From Rhodospirillaceae bacterium TMED23 (GTDB lineage: Bacteria; Pseudomonadota; Alphaproteobacteria; Rhodospirillales; UBA2165): DNA of 52,974 bases. The notes beneath the pieces are model-generated. The model did not search any database, was not told where the DNA came from, and worked only from the letters and a program-made list of their open reading frames with translations. The position numbers were made by a program, and so were the translations under genes. Positions 30,058-40,664 of this stretch are shown piece by piece (positions within the stretch are counted from its first letter, which is position 1; every line of letters starts with the position of its first letter). The stretch is taken from assembly GCA_002168115.1 (NCBI GenBank), contig NHCC01000012.1, positions 204,755 through 257,728 on the forward strand, in the 5' to 3' direction.

Positions 30058-31137
30058 TCATTCAACATTCCTATGCTTATTTTTATAACCGATAATTTGA
30101 ATTCTATATCGAACGAGGACATCGGATGCCAATAAGAAAAAGAGTAACATCCCCTGAAATACGCCCGTAACTGCATTTGGCAGATTTAATTCGATTTGAG
30201 CATTATCTCCACCGAGATATGTCAGTGCCATGAGTAATCCGGACAACAGGCATCCTATTGGATGTAGGCGCCCCAAAAAAGCTACAATAATTGCGGTAAA
30301 GCCATAACCTGGCGAGATCACTGGAATTATCTGTCCTATTGGTCCAGAAACTTCAATAGTCCCCGCAAGACCTGCCAAACCACCACTGATAAGAAAACTG
30401 ATCCAAATTATATTCTTACCTCTAAATCCAGCAAAATTTGATGCCATTGGCGCCATGCCCATTACGCGAATTTGAAATCCAATTAAATGGTAAGTCATTA
30501 AAATCCATGCAACGGGTACACAAATCAGCGTTATTATCCAACCCAAATGTAGTCGAGTTTCATCCAGAATTATCGGTAAAAGCCCAGCTTCAGGGAATAA
30601 ACGCGACTCTGGAAAATTTTGTCCCTCAGGGTCTTTCCACGGGCCATGTATCAAATAACTTAGAATCAAAAGAGCAATATAAGTAAGCATTAAACTCGTT
30701 AAAATCTCATTTGTTCCAAATTTAATTTTTAAAAATGCTGGTATTCCAGCCCATACCATTCCTCCTAGAATCCCAAAAATAAGCATTCCCGGCATTAAAA
30801 ATTGTGAGCTTGAATTAAAAAACAGCAAACCCAAACCACCACCAGCTAGTGCTCCAATCGTTAATTGGCCTTCTGCGCCAATATTCCAGATATTCGCCCT
30901 AAAGCAAAAAGACAGGCCAATAGCTATCAAAACCAAAGGCGTCGCTTTAACGCAAAGTTCAGCGACACCATCAATGGAGCTTACAGGTTCAACGAAAAAA
31001 GTTATAATAGCTTGAGTTGGATTAACTCCAAGAAAACTAAATATTAACATACCCGTTAAAAAGGTCATAATAACAGCAAAAACTGGCGAACAATAGACCA
31101 TGCGCTCAGAAACCTGTCCCCGAAGTTCTAGCCTCAT
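30058..31137 (-). CDS. ABC transporter permease (BMP/nucleoside-type importer, first permease)
   Basis: FRANIWNIGAEGQLTIGALAGG and NEILTSLMLTYIALLILSYLIHGPWKDPEG. Confidence 0.93.
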   Translation of the reverse strand: MRLELRGQVSERMVYCSPVFAVIMTFLTGMLIFSFLGVNPTQAIITFFVEPVSSIDGVAELCVKATPLVLIAIGLSFCFRANIWNIGAEGQLTIGALAGGGLGLLFFNSSSQFLMPGMLIFGILGGMVWAGIPAFLKIKFGTNEILTSLMLTYIALLILSYLIHGPWKDPEGQNFPESRLFPEAGLLPIILDETRLHLGWIITLICVPVAWILMTYHLIGFQIRVMGMAPMASNFAGFRGKNIIWISFLISGGLAGLAGTIEVSGPIGQIIPVISPGYGFTAIIVAFLGRLHPIGCLLSGLLMALTYLGGDNAQIELNLPNAVTGVFQGMLLFFLLASDVLVRYRIQIIGYKNKHRNVE

Positions 31138-32675
31138 AATTGCGTACCTAAAATGTCATTTCCAGAGGGCTTTATACCGGACATTAACAAACCAACATTC
31201 TCAACAGTTATATTTTCAACTATTTCAGGTTTTGTCAGCTCGCCCTCACATATAACGGAAATTTTATCTGAAATTTCAAATAGCTCCTCCAAATCTTGGC
31301 TGATTACGACAACTACAGCACCTCTATCAGCTATATCCATTAACGATTGCCTGATATAAGCCGCAGATCCCGCATCAACACCCCACGTTGGTTGAAAAAC
31401 AATCAGTACCTTAGGGTCCTGTAAGATTTCCCGACCAAAAATAAATTTTTGTAAATTTCCCCCAGATAAAGAATTTGCTGTTACATTAACGTTCGGAGTT
31501 TTCACATTAAACCTAGAAATAATTTTCTCGGCATATTCTCTAGATTTTGTAACATTCATAAAACCATTAAGCATTAATTTCATCGATTGATATCCAGATA
31601 AAAAAGCATTCTCCCACAACAGCATTTCCGGAACCGCTCCATGACCAAGGCGTTCTTCTGGAACAAATCCAAGACCTTTCTCGCGTCTTTTTCTAGGTCC
31701 TAGATTACCAACGCTAACTTGATCAATACTGACTAAACTGTCATCAGATGCTGTAATTTCACCACTAAGAACTTCCATAAGCTCGATTTGTCCATTACCA
31801 GCTATTCCAGCAATACCAAGTATTTCTCCTTTATGCGCTTTAATAGTAATATTTTTGAGGTCAGTGCCATGTTCCATAGTTGCCTGATGGTTCAAATTAA
31901 TCACAGAGAAATACGGTTTTTCTGATACCAATCGTTCATTCTTTTTAGTCACAATTAGATTTGTGCCCATCATCATCTCAGCCATACTCCTAGGGCTCTC
32001 CTCCGATGGTATACACGTGTCAACAACTTCACCGGCACGCATGATCGTTGCCACATGGCACAAATCAATAATCTCCTGTAATTTATGACTGATATAAAGT
32101 ATGGCGACACCTTGTGCAGACAATCTTCTTAGTGTTTTAAAAAGCTTATCGACTTCCTGAGGCGTCAATACTGAGGTGGGTTCATCCATAATTAGTAGTT
32201 TTGGATTTTGTATCAAGCACCGAACAACTTCAATTCTTTGACGTTCACCAACGGAAAGCGTATGAACATACCGATATGGGTCAAGCGGAAGACCATATTT
32301 TTCCGAAATATCTATAATATTCTGTTTAAGATTTTCATTTGCTAAAGTAGCCGGAATTCCAAGAGCAATATTCTCTTCAACAGTCATCGCATCAAAAAGA
32401 GAAAAATGCTGAAAAACCATTCCAATACCCAACTTTCTCGCAATCTGCGGGGTAATTTGAGAGATTTCAGAACCTTTCCATTTTATTTTTCCCGTGTCAC
32501 AGCGTTGAACTCCATATATAATTTTGACAAGTGTAGATTTCCCAGCTCCATTTTCTCCTAAAAGAGCATGTATCTGACCTGGCTTAATTTCTAAATTTAC
32601 TCGGTTATTGGCAATAACACCGGGATAACCTTTACAAATTTCAAGAAGCTCTAATATTGGTTTTTTATCTGCCAT
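31134..32675 (-). CDS. ABC transporter ATP-binding protein with two ATPase domains (BMP/nucleoside-type importer)
   Basis: LLGENGAGKSTLVKIIYG, LSVGERQRIEVVRCLIQNPKLLIMDEPTSVLTPQE and C-terminal LSGGNLQKFIFGREI. Confidence 0.96.
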   Translation of the reverse strand: MADKKPILELLEICKGYPGVIANNRVNLEIKPGQIHALLGENGAGKSTLVKIIYGVQRCDTGKIKWKGSEISQITPQIARKLGIGMVFQHFSLFDAMTVEENIALGIPATLANENLKQNIIDISEKYGLPLDPYRYVHTLSVGERQRIEVVRCLIQNPKLLIMDEPTSVLTPQEVDKLFKTLRRLSAQGVAILYISHKLQEIIDLCHVATIMRAGEVVDTCIPSEESPRSMAEMMMGTNLIVTKKNERLVSEKPYFSVINLNHQATMEHGTDLKNITIKAHKGEILGIAGIAGNGQIELMEVLSGEITASDDSLVSIDQVSVGNLGPRKRREKGLGFVPEERLGHGAVPEMLLWENAFLSGYQSMKLMLNGFMNVTKSREYAEKIISRFNVKTPNVNVTANSLSGGNLQKFIFGREILQDPKVLIVFQPTWGVDAGSAAYIRQSLMDIADRGAVVVVISQDLEELFEISDKISVICEGELTKPEIVENITVENVGLLMSGIKPSGNDILGTQL

Positions 32676-34989
32676 GGTTAGCCTTCTTAGAATTATTGAG
32701 TGCCATAAGAATAGCTTCAGGAGTAGCCGGGGCGTTCAATTTAGGTGGAATGTTTGAGCCGTTACTTCGGGAAATCGCATCTCGGATTGCCAACCATACG
32801 GATATAGCCAACATTAATGGAGGTTCTCCTACTGCTTTAGATCTAAAAATTGTTTGCGCTTTATTAGGTTCATCCTCAAGAATATGTATATTAAAATCTT
32901 GAGGAACATCTCGGCTACCCGGTATTTTATAAGTAGAAGGACCATGAGTTAGAAGTTCCCCAGTTTTATTCCATACCAACTCCTCAGAAGTCAGCCAACC
33001 CAAACCTTGCACAAAAGCTCCTTCAATCTGACCATAATCCACACGAGGATTAAGCGACTTGCCACAATCTTGAATGATATCAGTCCTTAATGTTCTGGAC
33101 TCGCCCGTTAACAAATCAATGACAACCTCCGAAATCGCAAACCCATAGGTAAAATAATAGAATGGGGTGCCAGAACAGGAAATTGGATCCCAAGAAATAT
33201 CTGGCGTTTTATAATAGCCCGTAGCGGATAGCGATAGGCGGGCTTCCCATGTCATTTGAGCTAAATCTGCAAATGATATATTTTTATTTCCACAATAAAT
33301 TCGATTTTGCCGGAAATTTATTTTATTTTTATCTGACCCAAAATATTGAGCTGCAACTGCAATCATTCTATTCTTTATTTTATCAGCCGCATCATAGGCT
33401 GCCATTCCATTTAAATCAGAACCTGCTGATGCCGCTGTAGCAGAAGTATTGGGAACTTTGTCGGTTCGAGTCGCAGAAATTTTTATATTTTCAATATCAA
33501 TCTGAAATACAGTGGCGACGACTTGAGCGATTTTAACAAAAAGCCCTTGACCCATCTCTGTCCCGCCATGATTTAGATAAACCGATCCATCAGTATAAAC
33601 ATGTATCAACGCTCCAGCTTGGTTCAAAGCTGGCATATTAAAAGAAATACCAAATTTTACTGGCATAGCTGCGATGCCCTTTTTTAGAATTGTATTTTCA
33701 AGGTTAAAATTTTCAATTTCTTTCTTTCGGGCCCTATAATCAACTTTTCGCATTAGCTCATCTGAGAGTTTGCAAATGATATTGTCTTTTACAATCTGAC
33801 CATAGGGTGTCTCATTTCTATCATTAATACCGTAGTAATTTATTTGTCGAATTTCATCTATCGGCTTATTCAGATGAAAACTAATATGTTCAAGAATACA
33901 CTCTATAATCAGCATACCTTGTGGTCCGCCAAATCCACGGAAAGCTGTATTGGATACTGTATTTGTTTTGCATGGATAACCTCGAAATCTTACGTTTGGC
34001 AAAAAATAGCAATTATCGGCATGGCATAATGAACGCGCTAATACTCCAGAACTCAAATCAGCAACATTGCCTGATCTCATTGCCATAGCAATGTCTATTC
34101 CTTCAATTTGTCCGTCCATACCAAATCCCACATCATACTCAAAATCGTAGTCATGTCGTTTCCCAGTAATGATCATATCAGCATCTCTTCGTAGCCTTAA
34201 TTTCGATGGTCGACCAGTTTTAACAGCGACAAGCGCTGCCAACGATGCGATAATTGTCGGCTGACTCTCTTTACCACCAAAGGCCCCACCCATTCGACGA
34301 ACCTCAACTGTTACCGCGTTCATCGGAATTCCCAAAACATTTGCAATTCCGTGTTGGGCTTCGGTTGGATGCTGGGTCGAACAATAGACACTAATATCTT
34401 TATCTTCTGGGCTGGGAATCGCGAGAGCTATATTAGCCTCGAGATAAAAGTGATCTTGTCCGCCACATTTCAGGGTTCCCTGTAAGCGATGATTTGCATT
34501 TTTGATAGCTTTATCTGGGTCACCCTTACAAATAACCGGAGGTTTAAAAGTAAAGCTATCTCTCTTAATAGCATCTTGGATAGACAAAATTGGTTCTAAT
34601 TCAGTATAGTCTATTTCCACCAATTTTGAAGCATGGTAAGCTTGGTCGTATGTTTCCGCCGCCAAAATAAGAATGGGGTGTCCAACGTATTCAACACAAT
34701 CAATAGCCAAGATTGGCTCCCCCTCAAAAACTGGAGCAACATCATTTTTACCAATAATATCGGCTGCAGACAACACTGCTAAAACACCGGGTGAAGAAAG
34801 AGCCTTAGTTGTGTTAATAGAGTTTATCTTAGCGTGGGCAATCGGTGAAGTAATTAGAATGCATTCCAGTGTATTCGGCAATCTCGGCATATCATCAATA
34901 TAAATTGCCTCCCCGGTAACATGTTTTACAGCACTATCATGTTGAACATTATCATGTGCCGCCCCAATAATTTGGTTTTTATGAACCAT
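32665..34989 (-). CDS. xdhB: Xanthine dehydrogenase, molybdopterin-binding subunit
   Basis: GEAIYIDDMPRLPNTL, RRMGGAFGGKESQ, NTAFRGFGGPQGM, GTEMGQGLFVKIAQV and SKAVGEPPLMLAISVWLAI. Confidence 0.96.
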   Translation of the reverse strand: MVHKNQIIGAAHDNVQHDSAVKHVTGEAIYIDDMPRLPNTLECILITSPIAHAKINSINTTKALSSPGVLAVLSAADIIGKNDVAPVFEGEPILAIDCVEYVGHPILILAAETYDQAYHASKLVEIDYTELEPILSIQDAIKRDSFTFKPPVICKGDPDKAIKNANHRLQGTLKCGGQDHFYLEANIALAIPSPEDKDISVYCSTQHPTEAQHGIANVLGIPMNAVTVEVRRMGGAFGGKESQPTIIASLAALVAVKTGRPSKLRLRRDADMIITGKRHDYDFEYDVGFGMDGQIEGIDIAMAMRSGNVADLSSGVLARSLCHADNCYFLPNVRFRGYPCKTNTVSNTAFRGFGGPQGMLIIECILEHISFHLNKPIDEIRQINYYGINDRNETPYGQIVKDNIICKLSDELMRKVDYRARKKEIENFNLENTILKKGIAAMPVKFGISFNMPALNQAGALIHVYTDGSVYLNHGGTEMGQGLFVKIAQVVATVFQIDIENIKISATRTDKVPNTSATAASAGSDLNGMAAYDAADKIKNRMIAVAAQYFGSDKNKINFRQNRIYCGNKNISFADLAQMTWEARLSLSATGYYKTPDISWDPISCSGTPFYYFTYGFAISEVVIDLLTGESRTLRTDIIQDCGKSLNPRVDYGQIEGAFVQGLGWLTSEELVWNKTGELLTHGPSTYKIPGSRDVPQDFNIHILEDEPNKAQTIFRSKAVGEPPLMLAISVWLAIRDAISRSNGSNIPPKLNAPATPEAILMALNNSKKANHGR

Positions 34990-36437
34990 TATAAATCGAC
35001 CACTTGATTCGGCTTATTTGGGTCTAACAGATCAAAATAAAATCGTTTAAATAAATTTCCAGCTACCTGATTTCGATAAGTTGAACTAGCACGGAAATCA
35101 CTGATGGGCTTAAATTCCTTTGAAATTTTCTCAGATACTTTATAAATATTTTCCTCATTCCATGTTTTGCCGATAAGTTTTTTCTCGGACTGATTTGCTC
35201 TCCTAGGGATTGCGTCCATTCCACCAAAAGCAATAATAGTTTTTGCTACAATTTCTTGGTTAAACTCAACTAGGAAAGCTCCTATTACAGCAGAAATATC
35301 CTGATCATAGCGCTTTGAAACTTTATAAGCTTTAAATGTTTGATTAGCATTAAGTTTTGGAATACTTACCGATTGTATAAATTCTCCCTTTTTAAGATTT
35401 GTTTTACGATAGCTAATAAAAAAATCTTCCAGATCTATTCTACGCTCCCCAAGATCAGAACAAATTTGAAGCTGAGAGTTCAAAGCCATCAAACACGGCA
35501 ATGTATCGCCTATTGGAGATGCAGTTGCTATATTGCCACATAGAGTTCCAACATTTCTGATTTGATCAGATCCTATTCGAGTTACTAGATTGGCAAAAGA
35601 AGGAAAAAGCTTCTCTAAGTAGGGCAAAATTTCCGAATAAGTTACGGCAGATCCAATCGTCAAAGCCTCTTTTGTCTCTTCTATGATCCCAAGCTCTTTT
35701 ACATCTCCAGTGAAAATAATTAACGGTGTCGTTTTCCTATCTTTACTAAATGAGATTCCTAAGTCTGTTCCTCCCGCAAGTAACGTAGATGATGGATAGG
35801 TAGAATAAATCTTTGATAATTCCTTTAAAGTCTTGGGTTTAAAAAATCGTTGTCCATCATGATTATATTCTGCAACGGTAGAAAGATTTTCTGATATAGC
35901 TTTTTTCTTGGTAAAGGTGCGTTCTTGACGTGCAGCATCAACAATTGACCTATAACCAGTACACCTGCACAAATTTCCTGCTAGAGCCTCATGAATGTTT
36001 TTATCTGTTTGGATTTTATTACTATTATAAAATGCATATAATGACATCATGATACCTGGTGTGCAAAAACCGCACTGAGTGCCATCTCCCTCTACCATTG
36101 ACTTCTGAATAGGTTCGAGTACAGCGCCTCTATTTTTAGATTTGCAAGCCAGCCCTTCAATAGTGAGTATGTGTTTTCCATCGGCCTGCGGCAAAACGAG
36201 CAAACATGAATTAATAACGCGATATGTAGTATTGCGTTTCTGCCTCTCAGCAATAATAACCGTACATGCTCCACAATCTCCCTCAGCGCACCCCTCTTTT
36301 GTACCCTTTAAAGAAATATATTCACGTAAGTAATCGAGTAGGGTCACCGTAGGAGAAATCCTTTCGATTTTCTGAGATACGCCATTTATTGTAAATTGGA
36401 GTGCCATAGAGTGGTCGACCTTTTCAATATTATTCAA
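34989..36437 (-). CDS. xdhA: Xanthine dehydrogenase small subunit (2Fe-2S plus FAD domains)
   Basis: LKGTKEGCAEGDCGACTVII, GDGTQCGFCTPGIMMSLYA, AGNLCRCTGYRSIVDA and LAGGTDLGI. Confidence 0.96.
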   Translation of the reverse strand: MNNIEKVDHSMALQFTINGVSQKIERISPTVTLLDYLREYISLKGTKEGCAEGDCGACTVIIAERQKRNTTYRVINSCLLVLPQADGKHILTIEGLACKSKNRGAVLEPIQKSMVEGDGTQCGFCTPGIMMSLYAFYNSNKIQTDKNIHEALAGNLCRCTGYRSIVDAARQERTFTKKKAISENLSTVAEYNHDGQRFFKPKTLKELSKIYSTYPSSTLLAGGTDLGISFSKDRKTTPLIIFTGDVKELGIIEETKEALTIGSAVTYSEILPYLEKLFPSFANLVTRIGSDQIRNVGTLCGNIATASPIGDTLPCLMALNSQLQICSDLGERRIDLEDFFISYRKTNLKKGEFIQSVSIPKLNANQTFKAYKVSKRYDQDISAVIGAFLVEFNQEIVAKTIIAFGGMDAIPRRANQSEKKLIGKTWNEENIYKVSEKISKEFKPISDFRASSTYRNQVAGNLFKRFYFDLLDPNKPNQVVDL

Positions 36438-36475
36438 TCATACCCATTTTATTCAAAAATCTTTTTCATCGTTTG

Positions 36476-37678
36476 CTATTCATCTACCGGCATCCCCCGC
36501 CTTATCCAATCTCCAACACCCTGACGCTCCTTGTTGGTCATCTGAGTTTCATTAACAAGAGGCATAGCATTAGTGAGGACCGATTGTTTCATTATTTGAG
36601 AACCATATTTCTTTATATCATCAATTGTCTCTAGTTTTACCCCACCTGGAGCCTTAACAAAATCTTTATGTAATGGGTTCGCCGCATGACAACTAACACA
36701 ATGGGTTTGAACTATCGCCAGCACATCATTTGAATCCAACTGATCTTCTTCTAAAACCTCAACGACATCTCGATGACTCACAAATATAATTAATATTGTC
36801 ATAAATATTGCTGCCGATGGCCATTGCCATTTTAAACGATTTCCAGTTTTACCTTGATTTTTTGAATTAAAATAATCTCGAATTATTCCACCTACAATAA
36901 TAACTAAACCAACAACGAGCCATGAGTGTTTTGTAGAAAATATCATAGGAAAATGTGAACTGATCATCATTAAAAGTACGGGCAAAGTTAAATAATTATT
37001 GTGAGTTGACCTCTGCTTACCCTCCTCCCCAAGAAATTGGGCCGGTTCTCCGCCATCAACAAGGGCTTTAATTATTATTTTTTGGTTCGGAATAATTATA
37101 AAAAAGACATTTGCCACCATTATAGTGCCAATCATCGCTCCAACATGAACAAAGGCGCCGCGCCCACTATATACATGAGTAAAGCCGTACGATGCCAATA
37201 ATATCATTAAAAACACGATTATTGACAATATTAAATCGTTTTCCCCTAATTTTGATTTACATATGCCATTATAAATAAACCAGCTTAAGATAAAAGATCC
37301 CAAACTAATTATAACTGCTTGCCACACATTTATGTCCATGACCTCTTTATCGATTAAGAAGCTCTCAGCGCCCCAATAATATATAATTATCATCAATGAA
37401 AAGCCTGATATCCAAGTAAAATACGCCTCCCATTTAAACCAGTGAAGCTCAGAGGGCATTTTCTCAGGCGCTACAGTATATTTCTGCATAAAATAAAAAC
37501 CACCCCCATGAACATTCCAGGCTGCACCTTTAACTCCTGATGGTAAACCATCATCTTTCCTGAGACTATAATCTAAAAACATAAAATAAAATGATGAGCC
37601 AATCCAAGCTATTCCTGCAATCAAGTGGAGCCATCTAAAGCCTAACTCAATCCAGTCCGCGTAAGCTATTTCAATCAT
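36476..37678 (-). CDS. puuD: PuuD-type urate hydroxylase/oxidase with C-terminal cytochrome c domain
   Basis: WIELGFRWLHLIAGIAWIGSSFYFMFLD; C-terminal VQTHCVSCHAANP heme-c motif; adjacent to uraH. Confidence 0.93.
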   Translation of the reverse strand: MIEIAYADWIELGFRWLHLIAGIAWIGSSFYFMFLDYSLRKDDGLPSGVKGAAWNVHGGGFYFMQKYTVAPEKMPSELHWFKWEAYFTWISGFSLMIIIYYWGAESFLIDKEVMDINVWQAVIISLGSFILSWFIYNGICKSKLGENDLILSIIVFLMILLASYGFTHVYSGRGAFVHVGAMIGTIMVANVFFIIIPNQKIIIKALVDGGEPAQFLGEEGKQRSTHNNYLTLPVLLMMISSHFPMIFSTKHSWLVVGLVIIVGGIIRDYFNSKNQGKTGNRLKWQWPSAAIFMTILIIFVSHRDVVEVLEEDQLDSNDVLAIVQTHCVSCHAANPLHKDFVKAPGGVKLETIDDIKKYGSQIMKQSVLTNAMPLVNETQMTNKERQGVGDWIRRGMPVDE

Positions 37679-37699
37679 TTATATTTACCTTTTAAAAGT

Positions 37700-38053
37700 T
37701 TAACTGCCACGATATGTGGTGTAAGAAAAAGGAGAGACAAGAAGTGGGACATGATAATGCTCATCTGAAGAACTAATATTAAACCTAACCGGAATAATAT
37801 CTAGAAAATTATTTATTCCCATATCTGAATTTAGATTTTTAAAATATTCTCCTATATAAAAATTTAACTCATATGTCCCAACTACAAAATCCTCGCCCTC
37901 CAATATGGGTTTAGAACATCTTCCGTCCTTGTTTGTTGAAACCTTAATAATATTTGCAGTTTTACTTTTCAAAATTCTCTGCAGTTCAATCTGAACATTT
38001 GAGGCTGGACATCCATTTGAAGTATCCAGTACATGTGTTGTTAAAAAACCCAT
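37700..38053 (-). CDS. uraH: 5-hydroxyisourate hydrolase (transthyretin-like)
   Basis: LTTHVLDTSNGCPASNVQIEL and C-terminal HYHVPLLVSPFSYTTYRGS. Confidence 0.97.
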   Translation of the reverse strand: MGFLTTHVLDTSNGCPASNVQIELQRILKSKTANIIKVSTNKDGRCSKPILEGEDFVVGTYELNFYIGEYFKNLNSDMGINNFLDIIPVRFNISSSDEHYHVPLLVSPFSYTTYRGS

Positions 38054-38190
38054 AATTATTATTTTATCCTAAATATTGAGCTGATTGTAGTTAATTTTCA
38101 TCTAAGTTATAATGTGTATGTTACTTCAGCTTTAATAACCGATGCAAGTATCGTTATCATTAGCGCATTGGTAAGAGGAACTATTAAATA

Positions 38191-39123
38191 ATGTCACAAA
38201 ATAATAATTTAATTACCTACCCCCGAGATGTTAGAGGCTATGGAAAAGAAACACCCCAAGCTAATTGGCCGGGAAATGCACGGATTGCCCTTCAGTTCGT
38301 TATTAATTATGAGGAAGGAGGAGAAAATTGTGTATTGCATGGAGATAAAGCTTCTGAGTATTTCCTATCAGAGATTATAGGAGCTGAAGCACGCGAAGGC
38401 GTTCGCCATATGTCAATGGAAAGCCTATACGAATATGGAAGTAGAGTGGGGGTTTGGCGACTATTCGAACTTTTTAAGAACAACGACATCCCAATCACTG
38501 TCTTTGCAATCGCTATGGCACTTGAGAGAAATCCTCAAGTTGTTGAAGCCGCGCTGAGGAATGAATTCGAAATATGCAGCCATGGCTTAAAGTGGATTGA
38601 TTATCAATATGTGCCAGAGGAGATAGAGAGAGAACACATTTATGAGGCTATTAAAATTCACACAAAAATGATAGGAGAGCGGCCTCTTGGGTGGTACACA
38701 GGCCGAACAAGTCCGAATACTCGACGTTTAATCGCTGAGGAGGGTGGTTTCTTATATGATTCAGACGATTACTCAGACGAACTCCCTTTTTGGTCAAAGA
38801 TTGAAAAAAACCCACATTTAATAATACCTTATTCGCTTGATACAAATGACATGCGCTTTGTTTCATCTCAAGGCTTCAACTCTGGAGACCAGTTCTTTAA
38901 CTATCTTAGAGATAGTTTTGATTGTTTATATGAAGAGGGAGAGACAATGCCCAAAATAATGTCTGTAGGCTTACATTGTAGAATTGCCGGCCGGCCTGGA
39001 CGCTTTCAATCTCTCAAGAAATTCATTAAATATGTTCGTTCGCACGATAAAGTGTGGTTTTGTCGAAGAGTTGACATTGCTCGTCACTGGCGAGACATTC
39101 ACCCATTTCGGAGCCAAGATTGA
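38191..39123 (+). CDS. puuE: PuuE-type allantoinase (polysaccharide-deacetylase fold)
   Basis: YPRDVRGYGKETPQANWPGNARIALQFVINYEEGGENCVLHGD and FEICSHGLKWIDYQ; adjacent to uraD. Confidence 0.96.
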   Translation: MSQNNNLITYPRDVRGYGKETPQANWPGNARIALQFVINYEEGGENCVLHGDKASEYFLSEIIGAEAREGVRHMSMESLYEYGSRVGVWRLFELFKNNDIPITVFAIAMALERNPQVVEAALRNEFEICSHGLKWIDYQYVPEEIEREHIYEAIKIHTKMIGERPLGWYTGRTSPNTRRLIAEEGGFLYDSDDYSDELPFWSKIEKNPHLIIPYSLDTNDMRFVSSQGFNSGDQFFNYLRDSFDCLYEEGETMPKIMSVGLHCRIAGRPGRFQSLKKFIKYVRSHDKVWFCRRVDIARHWRDIHPFRSQD

Positions 39124-39635
39124 TCTATAACGAAAATATTCCCACAAGAATGGAACTAAATAATTTTTTAGAAATATTCGGCGGAGTTTACGAACACTCA
39201 GAGTGGATTGCGGAAGAGGTGTATAAAACTGGTTTGAAAGACAAACACAATAGTGTTGAAGGTTTGTTTTCCATGATGAAAAATGTGGTAGACAACAGCT
39301 CTAAAGAACAAAAATTAAATTTGCTTTGTGCTCATCCTGATCTAGCAGGAAAACTTGCGATAAATAAAAATTTAACTATAGAGTCCATGTCTGAACAGAA
39401 TAGTGCTGATCTAACAAATTGTCATGAAGATGAATTCCTAAAGTTCCAAAAACTAAATTATGATTACAGAAATAAATTTAACTTCCCATTTATTCTTGCT
39501 GTTCGCGGATATAATCGCGCAAATATCTTAGAAATATTTAGTGAAAGAATAAATAATAGTGTAGAAGCTGAATTTGCTGAAGAAATCCGACAGGTCCATC
39601 GGATTGCGCTACTACGTTTAAAAGATATAAAATAG
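39120..39635 (+). CDS. uraD: 2-oxo-4-hydroxy-4-carboxy-5-ureidoimidazoline (OHCU) decarboxylase
   Basis: FGGVYEHSEWIAEEVY, LLCAHPDLAGKLA and FPFILAVRGYNRANILEIF; TTG start overlapping the puuE stop. Confidence 0.95.
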   Translation: MIYNENIPTRMELNNFLEIFGGVYEHSEWIAEEVYKTGLKDKHNSVEGLFSMMKNVVDNSSKEQKLNLLCAHPDLAGKLAINKNLTIESMSEQNSADLTNCHEDEFLKFQKLNYDYRNKFNFPFILAVRGYNRANILEIFSERINNSVEAEFAEEIRQVHRIALLRLKDIK

Positions 39636-39638
39636 GAT

Positions 39639-40664
39639 ATGGTTTTTATGGAAAAAGATAATACTACGATTCCAAAATTTGTGATGAATGGAATTAATCT
39701 AGCATCACCTCGCCTCAAGGCAGAGGTTATTTATGCCACCGATGATTTCTTTGCTGATAAGAATCGACTAATAAAAGTTACTGATCCCATTTTTATTCCT
39801 GACAAATATGACAATAATGGTAAATGGATGGATGGATGGGAGTCAAAACGCCGAAGAACTCCGGGCAACGATCATTGCATAATTCGATTAGGCACTAAAG
39901 GCATTATAAAAGGTGTCGATATTGATACGAGTTTTTTTACGGGTAACCATCCTCCCAGAGGATCAATTGAAGCTGCTTTTTTAGAGCATGAACCTGATAA
40001 AAATACAACTTGGACAGAGATTCTGACTATCAGCGATCTTGCTGCAAATAGCCATAATTATTTTGAAATATTTAATGGTGCACCCTTCAATTATCTGCGT
40101 TTTAACATTTTTCCAGATGGCGGTGTAGCAAGATTACGTGTTTATGGTATGCCGGTAGGAATTTGGGAACCTAACCCATTAGACGGTTTTCATGAATTAT
40201 CTGCAATTATTAATGGGGGAAATATTGTAGGCTTTAATGATGCTCATTATGGTGATCCTTGGGTTATACTAGCGCCAGGTCGTGGCGAAAATATGGGTGA
40301 TGGGTGGGAGACACGCCGCCGCCGTGTGCCGGGTAATGATTGGATAGTTATTTCTCTAGGAGCTCCGGGACTTGTAAAACGGGTTGAAGTTGATACAGCG
40401 CATTTTAAAGGTAATTATCCAGATCGATGTTCTGTACAAGGAGCCTTGATAAAAGAAAAAACCTCATTAGACATATTAACCGATAATTGTAATTGGCAAG
40501 AATTGATGAGCCAACAAAAATTAGAGATGGACAAAATCCATACATTTGAGGGTAGCGTAATCGAAAATATAGGCGCGATTTCTCACGTTAGACTGAATAT
40601 TTATCCTGACGGTGGCGTGAGTAGATTTAGACTTTTTGGAGAACTTTATAATCATGGTTTTTGA
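39639..40664 (+). CDS. alc: Allantoicase
   Basis: Internal duplication WMDGWESKRRRTPGNDHCIIRLG / MGDGWETRRRRVPGNDWIVISLG and FPDGGVARLRVYG / YPDGGVSRFRLFG, typical of allantoicase. Confidence 0.96.
   Translation: MVFMEKDNTTIPKFVMNGINLASPRLKAEVIYATDDFFADKNRLIKVTDPIFIPDKYDNNGKWMDGWESKRRRTPGNDHCIIRLGTKGIIKGVDIDTSFFTGNHPPRGSIEAAFLEHEPDKNTTWTEILTISDLAANSHNYFEIFNGAPFNYLRFNIFPDGGVARLRVYGMPVGIWEPNPLDGFHELSAIINGGNIVGFNDAHYGDPWVILAPGRGENMGDGWETRRRRVPGNDWIVISLGAPGLVKRVEVDTAHFKGNYPDRCSVQGALIKEKTSLDILTDNCNWQELMSQQKLEMDKIHTFEGSVIENIGAISHVRLNIYPDGGVSRFRLFGELYNHGF

Noticed and set aside
29786-30088. 100 aa plus-strand ORF rich in Ala/Thr/Ile
   Set aside because: Antisense shadow of an ABC permease; the composition reflects the complementary hydrophobic coding strand.
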